A DNA stretch of 64,000 nt from Nectonema munidae (GCA_030549495.1 JAUIRK010001043.1:1-64000); one strand, 5' to 3'; positions 24,486 through 36,743 are shown, counted from the stretch's first letter. Numbers and translations are program-made. Notes: generated by a model not told the origin, from the sequence alone.

Positions 24486-25568
24486 ATGAACACTTTGGAA
24501 GTAGTTTTTGGGTCGTTGCTGTCAATAACCTCAGTCATCAGCATCTCCTTCAATGTCTTCATCATCGCTTTGATATACGTCACTCGCGCTCTGCACAAAC
24601 CAATAAACTATTACATCATCTCCATCTCAATCTCAGATATATTCCTTGGTTCACTGGTGTGTCCCATCTTTGCAATAACCACGTTCTTAAAGCCAAAGCT
24701 CAATTACAAGCAATTTTGTGATATGTCTATCCTGAGCTTTTTCTTTTCGCAAACAGCTTGCGTCAACTCCATCTACACAATGGCTGCAATGTCGATAGAA
24801 AGGCACAGAGCCATCGTCTTTCCCCTCATGGCACGCTATTCCTACACGTCTTGCTTGACCACGATCATCGTGATTTGGATCTTTTCAATTTCATATGGCT
24901 TGTTCTTTTCCACCGGAATAATTATGAGGACGAAAACGTCGTTAATTCCCCTCGCAAATTCTTCCAACAAGCCAAAAGGGCTGTACTGTTCTTACCATGA
25001 CCATGAACTAATGATAATCTACTTGGTGGACATTTTTGTAGGCTACATCGTTCCTGTCATCTTCATCACAATCATCTACTTCAAGATACTGAAAGCTCTG
25101 AAGAAAAGTGTGAATGAATCCTTCAATAACTTCACCAAGCAGAACAAGGATCAAAACCACGAGAGAAAGAAGAAAGCGATAAAGATGATCATTGGAATCG
25201 TCATACTCTTTTGCGTCTCCTGGCTACCGATTCACACGATCAAGCTCATGGAAATCTTTTCCACTTCCTTCTACTTCGAAAACCTGAACAAAAACGTGAT
25301 CAGACGCTTTGGAATATTGATTGCCATGACAAACAGCTGGGCAAATGTTTTGGTGTACCTCTACTTCAATGAAAGCTTTCGAAAAAATTCGCTCTTTTCA
25401 ACATTCTCCAATTTGTGGACGCCTGCAGAAATAGGCTCTTACAAGAACAGTTTCAACACCCAACACAGACTTGCGCTTGAAAACAAGAAGGTAATGGAGA
25501 AGCCAGAAGGATATCGCTACAAGCACAAGTTTAACAAGAATGAAACTGTTTTAAAAACTCTTTTATAG
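24486..25568 (+). CDS. Orphan class A (rhodopsin-family) GPCR, peptide-receptor type
   Basis: A 360-residue seven-helix receptor in one coding exon, expected in the plasma membrane coupling an extracellular ligand to G proteins. Helices lie near residues 8-31, 44-66, 79-104, 122-144, 176-199, 233-253 and 272-292. Visible class A marks are Asp51 in helix 2, Cys78 paired with loop Cys168, ERH (105-107) in place of DRY, Trp131 in helix 4, Pro190 in helix 5, and FCVSWLP (242-248) in helix 6. In helix 7 the NPxxY motif reads NVLVY (287-291), without the usual Pro. A lysine-rich segment (228-234) precedes helix 6 and a 60-residue tail follows helix 7. It resembles invertebrate neuropeptide receptors, but the ligand cannot be named. 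Only about eight residues precede helix 1. The codon pair before ATG is TAA AGA, so this Met is the start unless an exon joins at the AG just upstream. Confidence 0.9.
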   Translation: MNTLEVVFGSLLSITSVISISFNVFIIALIYVTRALHKPINYYIISISISDIFLGSLVCPIFAITTFLKPKLNYKQFCDMSILSFFFSQTACVNSIYTMAAMSIERHRAIVFPLMARYSYTSCLTTIIVIWIFSISYGLFFSTGIIMRTKTSLIPLANSSNKPKGLYCSYHDHELMIIYLVDIFVGYIVPVIFITIIYFKILKALKKSVNESFNNFTKQNKDQNHERKKKAIKMIIGIVILFCVSWLPIHTIKLMEIFSTSFYFENLNKNVIRRFGILIAMTNSWANVLVYLYFNESFRKNSLFSTFSNLWTPAEIGSYKNSFNTQHRLALENKKVMEKPEGYRYKHKFNKNETVLKTLL

Positions 25569-25687
25569 TAGAATTTTTCCTATAGCTTCACATGTTATGC
25601 TTATATTATTTGAAGAGATTCTTTAAACTGTTTGAATTATTATTCTTTTCAACCTTGCAGTTAAAAAGCAAGGTTCGTAGCTTTCAT

Positions 25688-25693
25688 AATAAA
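25688..25693 (+). terminator. Possible poly(A) signal of the GPCR gene
   Basis: AATAAA lies about 120 bases after the GPCR stop, the first canonical signal downstream. AT-rich sequence makes chance matches common. Confidence 0.4.
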
Positions 25694-25699
25694 ATTGGA

Positions 25700-28600
25700 A
25701 GATTTTATAATCTCAATTTGATTGAAGTAATAAGAATAGGAGGACAAATCTTAAAGTTGAAGTAATAATATAAAAAAATAAAAAATTTTAAAATTTTTAA
25801 AGTTTAATGTAGTAGATCATAAATGTAAATTAAGTATATATATAAAAAATAGAATATAAAAATGTCTAATTAAGTTACTTAAAATAGAAAGATTTTTAAT
25901 TTAAAGTACTTTAAGATATATTTTTAATGGTGATGATTTTTGAGCACCCGCTATCCTTTCACCCTTAAATTTCCTTACGTTGTCTTATGATGCAAAGGTA
26001 ATTTTGATTCATGATGTCATGTTGACCATAAATAAATATCCTCTCTCTTCCTTGTGATCCTCAATGCAGAAAGTTTTTCTAACTAGCATCACAAGAAATT
26101 ACAAGTAACCAGGTAATATAAAAACCGAGTATATTGGATGCCAGTTTTGCATCTTGGCTATTGAGTGTGCTCTTTCATTTGGTAGTATACTAAATCACTA
26201 AAACATGATCAGCTTTAGGGCCGAATCTTAACAATGATTATGACGCTGATTTTGATTCTCTGAATTTTTCATTTCTAGAATTCCGATTTTGGTTCTGATT
26301 CTCAAAATCCAATTCAATTTTTGATTCTGATTAGTTACAAATATATTTGTAAATATTTACAAGCTAGTTTTCGAAACTGGAACACCATACAAGTACCAAA
26401 AGATGAGTATAGGACTATGCAAAGCTAACTCTATATATGTCATTTTGTTATGATTTGCTAAACATTTAATGTGTGAATTTATCGGTGAATTACCTTTCCG
26501 TTACGGTGAATTAGGGGGCGTGAGTAAGGATGGTTAGATACCAGCTTTTGATAACTCAACCTCTTGGGTTCGATTCCACCATCAAACCTTCTTTCCTCAT
26601 AGTTCGATGCAAGCAGCGCAATTGTGCCTTCTCAATGAAAACACCCTACAGTACCTTTACCAAGACAACCTTATTCACCGGTTGTCAATCAATTAATTTT
26701 CACCGAATACCATCACTATACTGCATAGCCATCTTGTTTAAATATTAATCTAATCTTAATCTTCTATTCCAATGTTCTATATGATCAACTATAGCAGTGC
26801 ACGGCTACGGTTAAGGCCCATTTACCCATGCTAAATTCGACGCCATGAGCCCGAATAAATTTTAAAATGCCAGAAGAAAGAATATTGAAAGATTTTAAAA
26901 AATGAATGTACATTCATCATATGGTTTTATTGCATACCGTATTCAACTGCACATTTATCCTCTATATGTATTGGTACGAACCAATTTTCACACTTCCGAA
27001 TGAATGATTCCAGATTCCTATTTAGACAGATGAGTATTTGTTTGTTGTCTATCGCTTAGACTCTAACTGGAACTTGCCACTCGGAATGATTATTGCAATC
27101 ATAATAAGCGTTTTCACCAGCAAAATTAACTTTGACTCAATATAAGTTTCCTGGTGATTTTTATTGTGAAGATCTCCGTTATTTATGAAGTACGTTGAGA
27201 TTTTTTCTCAATTTTCCTGTAAAAATGGACATCATTTGCTGAAAGTCGCTTTGATCAAGAAAAGGGAAAGTTTCAAATTTTTCTTAAAACGACAATTTTT
27301 GATCTGAAATTCTGAAGCCGTATAAGTTAGCTAAAGAATTTATAACGAAAGCCCAATCTATATCGATATTAGGTTTAACCATGGCGTATTCAACTGTTGT
27401 TGATGGTCTGTTTTTAGTCGTATTCCATAAAGACGAAACAAGTTTCCACACCTTCCGAATGGATGATTCCAGATTCCTACTTAGACGGAATTTTTTGTTT
27501 TTAAATTTTTAGTATTCGTAATATTGGTCAAAATAGTTTCCATATTTTTTTTTAAATTTTTTATTTAGAAAAAAAAATTATTTTATAAAATTCAATCCTA
27601 TTTTTTGTTTATATACGCGGAAATGATACAAAGTTTAAATTTAAATGGCAAAATGTCAATTGGTAAAGTTTTTTAGTAGCTTCTCTATCCCAATAAATAT
27701 TTAAAATCCAACTAACTAGTGTATTAACCTTACTGACTAATTAATGTCTTAACTTAATTAATTACTAATTGTATAACTAGCCAACTGTGTAAACTAATTG
27801 ACACCTTGCTTAATATGATCTTACTTCTTTAGTCAATCTGAAATTTGTCTAAAGGGAAGGCTTTTTGTCTAAGTAGAATACGTCTGTTTAAACTTGTCCA
27901 ATGTCCATGTCCATCCAGAATTCATCCGTTCAAGATTTGTCCATTTTGGATGACACCGATTATATTATTCTCTTCTATCACTTTATTTGCCAATGGAGAT
28001 TCATTTGCAATTGTTTTAACACATAAGTTCATTTGGTCCGAAATGTCATAATACACTTGGTTCCAAAACGTATCATCCATTTTCTTACAAGAATGATTTA
28101 TGCAGTTCGAAAATTCTGATTCAATTACTGAAAAGCCTTCAGGATGTTTTCTGTGTGTTTATTTGTTATTCTAATTGCTGGGTAATAATCTTATTGCATG
28201 CTCTATCAAATCTAAACTATTTTCTCGAGGTTTCTTATCTGTTAATCCATAGTGACTATTTAATTGAGACATGATGTTCTTTTATATGTATTTACAGTTT
28301 TCGCTTCTTATCTTTGGGCAAATGAAAATTGACTCTTGATTTAAACATTAATTAAAAGCTGTTTAAATCTTCTGTGAAGTTTCGTAAGAACTCCTTAGTT
28401 TTCAAAATTATATTGTCTCTTCTAGATAATGAAAGAAAAGAATCAACAGAACTTGACACTGATAAAAGTAGGAGTAATAAGGATAAATGTAGTTCCAATA
28501 GATCTTTCACCATTTTTATTATTTAGAAAATAAGCGAGGAATATCACAGAGAACAACGTGAGAGCCTAGAGAATCTTTTTTCTTTCAAAAATGTTTAGGC

Positions 28601-28780
28601 ATTATAAATATTTTTGGGGAGAGGTACTTATCTTCAACTACCTCATTTTTACACGGGGTTAGAGGCTTCATACGTAATTCAGTTTTTGGCGTTCTATGAT
28701 AGCCAAAGAGTGTCAAATATTGCGTTAGTACAACCGAAACCAACATACATTATGCAAAGAGAGTCTTAATTTTCAGTACA
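25700..28780. other. Gene-free interval downstream of the GPCR
   Basis: No supported gene apart from a SINE at 26514. A phrase near 27000-27050 (CACTTCCGAATGAATGATTC, then ATTCCTATTTAGACAGA) recurs near 27453-27490, a short direct repeat. Confidence 0.45.
26514..26664 (+). repeat. tRNA-derived SINE, family A, copy 2
   Basis: Starts GGGGGCGTGAGTAAGGATGG, has B-box GGTTCGATTCC, the GCAAGCAGCGCAATTGTGCC body and ends ACACCCTACAGTACCTTTAC. An overlapping short ORF is incidental. Confidence 0.85.
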
Positions 28781-28829
28781 CACAGCGCATCTAGAATTAT
28801 TCCCCCTCCCTCTTCTACCCCCTCTCTGG

Positions 28830-30420
28830 TATGGGATATCATATATGTATGACTCCCTCTGTTATTCCTTTCATATCTTTGCGTAAAGTTTTTAAAACTT
28901 TTTTCTGTTCTTATAGACGTTATAATGTCCATAATAAGAATTATGGTGTTTTTCTTGCTATGAAGCTTTTTATTAAAACTTCTGTTTTGTTAATTTGGAA
29001 GCGCGACTTCTGTTATGATATTAATGGCGTTGTGATTCCGAAAGTTAATTTATTTCTTGATAATGTCTATAGTTTGTGTATCCACAATGACCTTACTATT
29101 AATATGAGTAAGACTCTATAAATGATATGTAATCATAGAGTTCATAGCCATGCATAAATTTTCATCCTAAAAGTTCCAAAAAGGTTAAAACTTGATGTGT
29201 AAAAGATAATAATAATAGTAGAACAGAGATAATGAAATGTGGAATGAGGTTTGAGAGATTTTAATGAAGAAAAGTTTCTAGGGTTTCACCCCAAAAAGCT
29301 AAAGTTTGTTTTAACAGTTCATTTCTTTCTCCTATCTGTAAAATCCTTTCTCCATCTTCATTTCTTAAATGAATATACCATTTCTGTAAAACTCAATAAA
29401 TATAAGATCAAAATGTCCTCCTGGGCTAATGATTTTTTGAAAATGCTCAAAGAAAGAGACAAATTACACAAACGTCTGAAATCGCATAAATATACTTCGT
29501 TTGTTAATTTGAAAAATAATAATCACATCAAAATTCGCAACAATATCAAAATATTAGCAAAAAAAAACAACTCTTTTTGTCTTTTTGCAATAAATCTTTT
29601 TGTCTAAAAGTGAAAAAATGTCATTAAACCAAAAAACCCTAAAGAATTAACACTCAAATTTGATGATAAAGTATTGAAAGATTTCCAAGAATTTTTTGAT
29701 TGTTTTAATAACCATTTTAATTTTGATTTAAACTTTTCTAAGAACAGTTTTCCTTTTATAATATATCTTACTGCTTTGATCTAAATTTTTCCATTAATGC
29801 TGAAATAAAATATTTATTTTATTTTTATCGAAACTTTTTTTAAAGATTAATTTTTAGGAAAATTATTATGGATTATCCGTTAACAAATTGAAATTGTTAA
29901 TAAACTACATCGCTTATCCTATGTACAAAACCTTTAACATGAGTATTAATATGGTTTTTTCTTCTAACTCACTTAAAATTTCTAAAGTTATTCCTATTTA
30001 CAAAAAAAATTCAAAAATAAATTATTAACAACTACAGACCCATAACAATGCCTAGAATTTCGAAAAAATTCTATTCGGGCAAATTGAGATTTACTTGAAT
30101 AGAAACCATCTTTTTCTCTAAGATGGCTTCAGAAAAAATATTCTACTGAAAAGTTTCACTTTCTTTTAATACAAAATATTAAAAGTTTGGATTCTAAAGA
30201 TAAAATAATAACAGCTTTTAGACATTGGCAAAGCTTTTGTTTCTATCAATTTGATTAGCTGATTGTAAAACTTCGTTATTAAGGTTTTAATAATCAGTCT
30301 TTAAATTTATTGGATCATATCTCTATCAAAACATACGTGACTCATTTTTCAATTTCTGTTTTTGCTCAACGGGGTTCCACAAGGCTAAATTTCCGTGTCA
30401 TGTTGACTTCATCTGCTCTA
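28830..30420 (+). mobile_element. Degenerate non-LTR retrotransposon (LINE), RT region
   Basis: Several frames hold LINE hallmarks in the expected order. At 29413 comes SSWANDFLKMLKERDKLHKR, the linker after the endonuclease (typical PW...L..I..RD.L.K). At about 29970 comes a VIPIYKK-like block, then PITMPRI. At about 30110-30170 there is an SKMASEK block. At about 30225 there is a decayed D-I-G-K-A-F-like block, followed by VKLRY and GFNNQSLNLLDHIS. A VPQG-like segment lies at 30372. Many stops and shifts mark it as an old dead copy. The endonuclease part from 28.8 kb is less certain. Confidence 0.6.
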
Positions 30421-31012
30421 AATTGTCTTATAATATGGGACTGCTAAAAGCCTAAAGGAAAAATTGAAGAGTTTTAAAAACTGTAAAAATTGGATGGTAA
30501 TTATAAAAACCATGCTAATTTTATAAAAGTCTTTGTTTGTCTCTGGAATTTCATATAGGCTGATAAATTCTAGAGATTCTCTGAAAGAAATTATCTGATA
30601 TGCTCTTTGATCCGTAACTTTTTTTTCCAACAATTCACTCTATTCGATAAAAAAGCCCTTAATATCTTCATTTTTCATGAATTATATGAGTCGGAAATAA
30701 AACTCTCTCTTGAATAAATAAGGTAATATATATTATAGTACTTGTTAGCTACTTCATGCTTTATATAGATGTATATGTTTTAGCTTCTTAATGAATTGTC
30801 CATTGGATACTTTTAAATTTTTATTCATTAGAGTGTTTCTTGAAGGGTCTATCATAGAGCCTTTTGAATCACTCTCACTTGACAATATTTTTAAAAATAT
30901 ATATTATAGAATATTAATTTTTTTTTATCAGTTTTGTTTATCTCTTCTTGACATATTATTACCATAATTGTTATTAAAATTATGTGATGGGTATATAAAT
31001 AAACCCTCTTAT

Positions 31013-31303
31013 CAGTGGCGCAGCCTGGACGATATCTATGGTGATAGGCCCCTACCCTGTGGAATTCTATTAAAAATAGGAATTTTTCTCTTAAAAATTT
31101 GAATCTGTTATAAATCAATGAAAAGTATTGAAATAAAAGTATTGAATAAAAAATATTCATTGAATAAAAAATAAGAATTGAAATAAAGTATTGAAATTTT
31201 TCCCAAAATCCCACTTATTTTTAAGCTTTTTTTAAGATTTTTATTTTTGTAAATAATTTGCCCCTTTCTTTCATCTTATTTTTTATTTTTCGCTCCGCCA
31301 CTG
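31013..31303. mobile_element. Short element with CAGTGGCG inverted ends (hAT or P-like MITE)
   Basis: Left end CAGTGGCGCAGCC and right end GCTCCGCCACTG are near-perfect inverted repeats about 290 bp apart. A clear target duplication is not visible. The internal sequence is AT-rich and non-coding. Confidence 0.6.
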
Positions 31304-31309
31304 TATGAG

Positions 31310-34300
31310 ATTTAATTTATAAGTCAATTCAGTAATTTTCTTCCTTATTTTAATTATTTTTTTTATTATCATTCCATCCTAATTTAATTCGTCGGTTTCC
31401 AATTTTTTTTCCTTCTAATGTTGCTGTTCAAGATCGGTATATATAAAAATTGTTGATTATAATGCTGATAATAATTTATGAGTTACATTTTAGTGATTAT
31501 AACTTTTTAGTATTCAATCATGATTTATATGTATCAGAATCTGAATCAAGGATGTCGACGACCATCTTCAAAATTTTACATCTAATAATATAACATTGCA
31601 CATAGTTTTAGCTCTTAATTGTTTATTTTTATTTTTTCGTTCATGATTATATCATTAAGTATTAACGCTTTCATTATAATAATTTCATCTTCTGAGGAAA
31701 GTAGAATTCCGGTAAATAATTGTAATTTCTGGACAAAAAATTGATGTGGATAGTTTTTTAGTAAATATTTCGGCATTGTATAAACAAACATTCAAATATT
31801 TTTTCAAAGACTTACGCATAATCAGAATATTAAAAGTCAAATTTTTCTAATCATAAACCTCAGCTTAAAGATCACTTATTGTTCTGAATTAACCCTATTC
31901 GTGACATACTATTTTTATTTACTTTATGACGCATGGGGAGAGGCTTTTTAGCTTCCTCCTTTTTATCTAAAATATTGAATATTTTTTCAAAATTCTCTCG
32001 CAAACCCACTAAATAATTGATTGCGAATCGGTCTCATTTATTTTTTTTATGAAACTCAATCAAACCTATAAAAAATCAATGAAACTGTCAATCAATATAT
32101 AGACTTCAAAATATATTATAATTCCTGATTTTTTTTGGCTTAATTTTATCTTAATTTATTTAACAAACCAAATTTTGGCGATTAATTCACCTAAAATATG
32201 TCACTTGTCAGTAAATTAGCTTTCACAGATGACTTATCGCTAAATACTTTTTCACATTATTTTAAAATAAACTTATCCATACACATCTAATTGAACATGC
32301 TCTCTTAAAGTACTTTGTTACTCTAGATTTAAATCGTGGTTACTGTTTAACTTTGTTTAATTTGTGGTCAGATATTTTTTTATAATTTTTTAAATATTTT
32401 CCTCTCATTTAGCACATCGACTTTCTTTCTATTTCATCATGACGGTATTTTTGTCACACAAGTGGTTCAGTGTAAAAAAATATATTGTTCAATGTGGTTA
32501 AAAGGTTATATATTTAGTTATTTCAATATTACATTGACTTATATATTTAAGACCAATAGAATATTTATTTTATCCATCTCATAAATAGGAATTGGGCCAA
32601 ATTTCTACTCAAAGCTCTTATTTTCTCTTATTGAAATTTTTCAATAATAATCCTATAGATGTATTATAATATATTTAATGATAAATAATTAATTCAGCAA
32701 TAAAATTTTTATAAAATATAAAATGACGTGTTGAAAAAGATTACTTAGTGCTACTAAACGGAGTACTTTCGGCCTTCCTTTGTTTGATTCTTGTTCCTTA
32801 GTTTATCCTTCCCTTCGTTTACTAATTAAAAAGATAACTATGAACTATATATCTCAATAGGACCTCTATTGTTTTGCTTACAAATTCGCTATCAGATTGA
32901 AGTCTCTACTTATTTTCTTCTTCTTCTTCTTACACCTTGTCCCCACGTTGGTGGTCGGTGGCCATGATCTTGAGCCTCCATTTTCCTCTATCCTCAGCAT
33001 CATCTTCCCCGCCCATTATTGTTTTTGATCATGGCATTTTAATTGAAGCATAGTTTTATAACCGGTCAAAATCACGGTCAAGATGTGTTTTTTGAAAATC
33101 TCAATACTAGATTTTTACTTGGAAAACGGCATTTATTCAGTGAAAAGTAGTTACATACTTGTTTCCTAAAACTATATAGCCTCTCAAAGCACTACTATAT
33201 TGACAATATAATAGCAATGTGCCTTCAGTTCTCTTACTTCTCTCATACCCTAGTATTTGTACTATAATAAATAACGATTATGAGAAAAAACTTGACAAAT
33301 GAGTTTCGGAATAGTGATTTTTATCAATTCAATTGACACGCTCACCCCATTTTTACACTCAAATGATCGAAATGAAAAACATGAACTATATTGTATTAAA
33401 GATTTTTTAAAATTTGAAGGAAATTTTTAGTGACATTTTTATCCTCAATCAAAATTTTAATTGTGATTTTCAATCAAAAATGAGTTTTTTGAATTTTTTT
33501 CAGAATTTGTTTTTTTCGAAATGTCAAACTTGATTGATAATTCCGAAAATTTTTGCTTGAATTAAAAAAAAATAATTTTATTTAAAATATGGAAGTATGT
33601 TTATGAGATCACATCGCTAATTCTATTTGCATTTTAACACAGTTTTTCACAGTAATGATCCAAACTTAACCAAAAACTTCAAATACTCTTAGACATTTCC
33701 CAATCCTAATTACTAAAATGGAGTTACAGCATGATTGATTTACCATAAAAATATGCATCTTATTTAAAATTTGAATAATATTTTTGAAAAAAATTTCTTT
33801 GCAAATTTGATTGATATTTTAAGAAATTTTCATACCCTAATTGCAAAAACGAAGTTGAGAAATGAAATCGGCATGGTCGATTTCGTATAAAAAATTAATT
33901 TTATCTAAAATTTGAATGAATGTTTTCGTAAGCAATTTTTTCATCAATCAAAATTTTGATTGACATTTGCTACAAAGTTCGCCATGTTTATTGGAAAAAT
34001 TTTTTATATATAAATGTTTTTTGTTCCAATATATATATACGATTATAAAATGTCAAGAGTGTATCTAATGTAAGCACTAAGTTTTCAGTTTTACACATAT
34101 AATAAGATTATGGTGAAAAAATGTTCATTTGATTTTGATTGACAGTTGTTGACATTATAGGGTCATTCAACTATCGTGAAAATAGTATCAAAAGATGCAA
34201 CTAACTAATCTAATAAAAGTCAAAGTTTGAAGGCATATAATTCAGCCAATTTTGTACAATGGAAATTTTAGTTGGGGGGGGCGGAAGGGGAAACTAAAAT

Positions 34301-34455
34301 AGCCACCCGCTTCACTGATTGGGTTGGGTATTTGTTTGAACACAGAATGGAATGATTGCAGATAAATAATATGGAATATATAGAATAAAATTTTTGGAAG
34401 AGTATATGGAAGTGAATGGAATCAAGAGTTCAAATTGAAGTAACTTGAATTGAAG
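31310..34455. other. Gene-free interval
   Basis: AT-rich with no supported gene. An island at 32920-33020 starts with (TTC)n and then reads CACCTTGTCCCCACGTTGGT and CTTGAGCCTCCATTTTCCTC. It stands out in composition and may be a fragment of a dispersed repeat; I could not place it in a family. Confidence 0.45.
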
Positions 34456-34462
34456 GTTTATT

Positions 34463-34603
34463 GGGGCGTGCGTAACGTTGGTTAGGTATTGGGTTTCGAT
34501 AACTCAAGGTCTTGGGGTCGATCCCGCATCAAGCCTACTTTCTCATAGTTCGATAGAAGCGACGCAATTGTGCCTTCTCGATAAAACACCGCACAAAAAA
34601 AGT
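34463..34603 (+). repeat. tRNA-derived SINE, family A, copy 3
   Basis: GGGGCGTGCGTAACGTTGG, B-box region GGGGTCGATCCCGC, body GACGCAATTGTGCCTTCTCG and an A-rich tail. It is somewhat more diverged than the copy at 3846. Confidence 0.8.
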
Positions 34604-34925
34604 TGAAAGATTTTCGACATTTTTTTACTTCATAGTGTGGATGAATTTTGAATTTTTTAGTGTCACTGCTCGATTTAAATAAAAAGTTTTAAAAGCCGGG
34701 GACATAAGGTAATGCTCGAGTAGATATGAAAATTTATTATAGGCTTTAGCTTATTGGGAATCTTGAGAATTCTCTCTTCCTCTATATTTGTGTGCCTGAG
34801 TGAAATCCATAACTTTTATTAGATTCGTGATTCCGAAGATCAGTTCCGATTCGGATGTCGATTTTTAATTGTCTTATGCATAAAGTTAAAAATTTATATA
34901 AGTTTGAAAGGTATCCTTTTAATTA

Positions 34926-34985
34926 CAGTGAAACTTCGAATATCCGAACTTCGAGTATCCGAACCACTGACGTGCTCACCTATAC
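34926..34985. mobile_element. Pogo/Tigger-like end fragment
   Basis: TA followed by CAGTGAAACTTCGAATATCC and then CGAACTTCGAGTATCCGAAC, a typical pogo-type terminus. No partner end was found nearby. Confidence 0.35.
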
Positions 34986-35458
34986 AAAGAAAGAAATTTT
35001 TATGCAGAATTTTTGTATCCAATCAGAAAGGTCATTTTCGTGACAGATTTTTTTTGAATATATGCTATTGATGAAAGTGTTATTTGCGTAATCTCCAGCA
35101 CATGAGTTTGTATTTTCTCAATGAAAATGATTGTTTGCGAAGAAGTTGTAGAAGTAAGTATGCTGCAGAATGCGTAATTCCTTCTCCCTTGATATTCTGA
35201 ACACGTATTATACAAAGTGTCAAAAGCAATGGAATGTGGTGTGAATTAAATTTGTTATGTCTTTTCCCTTTCAAAGAAATTCTCTTTCTGCTCTATTTCG
35301 TCTGCATATCATTTTCTGATATTTCTACATTGTTATTTTTGTCGCTCCTTTATTTCTCCTTGTTTACCCAAAACCAAATGTCTGAAGAATGTAGAAAAAT
35401 GTTGTGTATTTTTGTCACGACTACTTCAAACTCTTTAAACATGTACATTATGACCCTT

Positions 35459-35581
35459 TGAAGACCAGTGGGACAGCACAGTGTCCCAAAAAAAAAATGA
35501 AAATCGCCTGCCTTGAATACATAAAATTCCTCTGAAAAAGAAAGCAGACGAAAAGTCTTCAAAATTTTGGTCCTCAAAGGA
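35459..35581. mobile_element. Short inverted-end element (CCTTTGARGACCA)
   Basis: It starts CCCTTTGAAGACCAGTGGG and ends TTTTGGTCCTCAAAGG, giving inverted ends about 120 bp apart. It contains GCAGACGA like the TTAA MITEs. Related ends occur at about 35920 (AACCCTTTGAGGAAC) and 37600 (GGTCCTCAAAGCG followed by TTAA). Flanking TTAA is not preserved here. Confidence 0.45.
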
Positions 35582-36369
35582 TCATTTAGTGTCTTCAGTT
35601 GATTAAACTATTTTCGCAGAACTTTTTTAAATAAGCTTATACCATTTTATTCTTTTTTTGTTACATGCAGAATTTTTATATATATTTAAGATCACATTCA
35701 AAAAAGCGATTTAATAATCCATCTATCCAAATGAAAATATATTAAGAATTTATATAGAGTTATGAAAGTAAATAAATTGTTATCAAACACTTTTGGGAGC
35801 GAAAAATATCAAAATGTGATCAGACTTAAAAAAAGACTTTTATACAAATTAAGATGAATTTAATGTAAAAGCACACAATTCACTCAAAAACACGAATATT
35901 AATAGTAATAAAATTAATAACCCTTTGAGGAACTTTGATTTTTTTGTTAAAATTTTTTATTGATTTTTTTAACTTACATTACTCTAATCCATAAAATTGA
36001 ATTTTATTCTACTGAAGAATGTTTTGAAAGCAATTCTAACAGTGACACTGCAATTTAAATTGAGAATGAAAAAATTATTGATACTTTTATTATTGATCCG
36101 AGTAAAATTATTGATGATTTTTTACATTCTTTTTGAAAAATTATTGATTTTTTCATTCAAACTCTGTTTTAAAAATAAAGAAGACAAAAAATAAGATAGA
36201 TTCAGTTCAACCTGTTTGCGATCAGTATAATCAGACGATATCTAATGTAAAGCAGAAGATTTGTATTAAAAGGCATCGATAAACGCAGACGATTTTATTT
36301 ATTATAAAATGATTTATTATGATTTTGTTTTGTATATGAATCTTCTGATTTTTCTGGTCAAAAGTGTTA

Positions 36370-36508
36370 TTAACCCATTAAGTCCCAATGTTCCCATTTG
36401 GGAACATAAGTAATTTCATCTTCGCCTGCTTTTTTTCAATGACTTTGAATATAAATCGTCTGCGTTTTTTTAAATATCGTCTGATTTCTATGGTACTTAA
36501 TGGGTTAA
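36370..36508. mobile_element. TTAA MITE, array unit A
   Basis: TTAA, then CCCATTAAGTCCCAATG, the palindrome GTTCCCATTTGGGAAC, TCGTCTGC words, and the end GGTACTTAATGGG, then TTAA. It is nearly the reverse complement of the copy at 1088-1221. Its right TTAA is also the left TTAA of the next unit. Confidence 0.85.
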
Positions 36509-36642
36509 CCCATTTAAGACCAAGCAAAGCAGACGATATCTAAAAAAACACAGACGATTTATATTCAAAGTCATTGAAAAAAGCAGACAAAGATGAAATT
36601 ACTTATGTTCCAAAATAGGAACATTGGTCGTAAATGGGTTAA
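36505..36642. mobile_element. TTAA MITE, array unit B
   Basis: TTAACCCATTTAAGACC to GGTCGTAAATGGGTTAA with three GCAGAC(G/A)A-type words inside. It shares a single TTAA with each neighbour. It is a sub-family of unit A with different terminal wording; a copy in the hAT transposon at 51445 is the closest relative seen. Confidence 0.85.
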
Positions 36643-36743
36643 CCCGTTAACGACCAGAAAAATCAGACGATATCTAGTATAAAGCAGACGATTCACATTT
36701 TTGTAAAGTCGGCATATGTCGACTGCGGTCTATAACCGGTTAA
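36639..36743. mobile_element. TTAA MITE, array unit C
   Basis: TTAACCCGTTAACGACC to GGTCTATAACCGGTTAA, containing CAGACGATATC, GCAGACGATTC and GGCATATGTCGAC. It matches the copies at 907 and 39443. It is the third of three units joined at shared TTAA sites. Confidence 0.8.

Noticed and set aside
24461-25000. Other-frame ORFs over the GPCR
   Set aside because: Shadows of the GPCR coding exon with no membrane-segment pattern or motif of their own.
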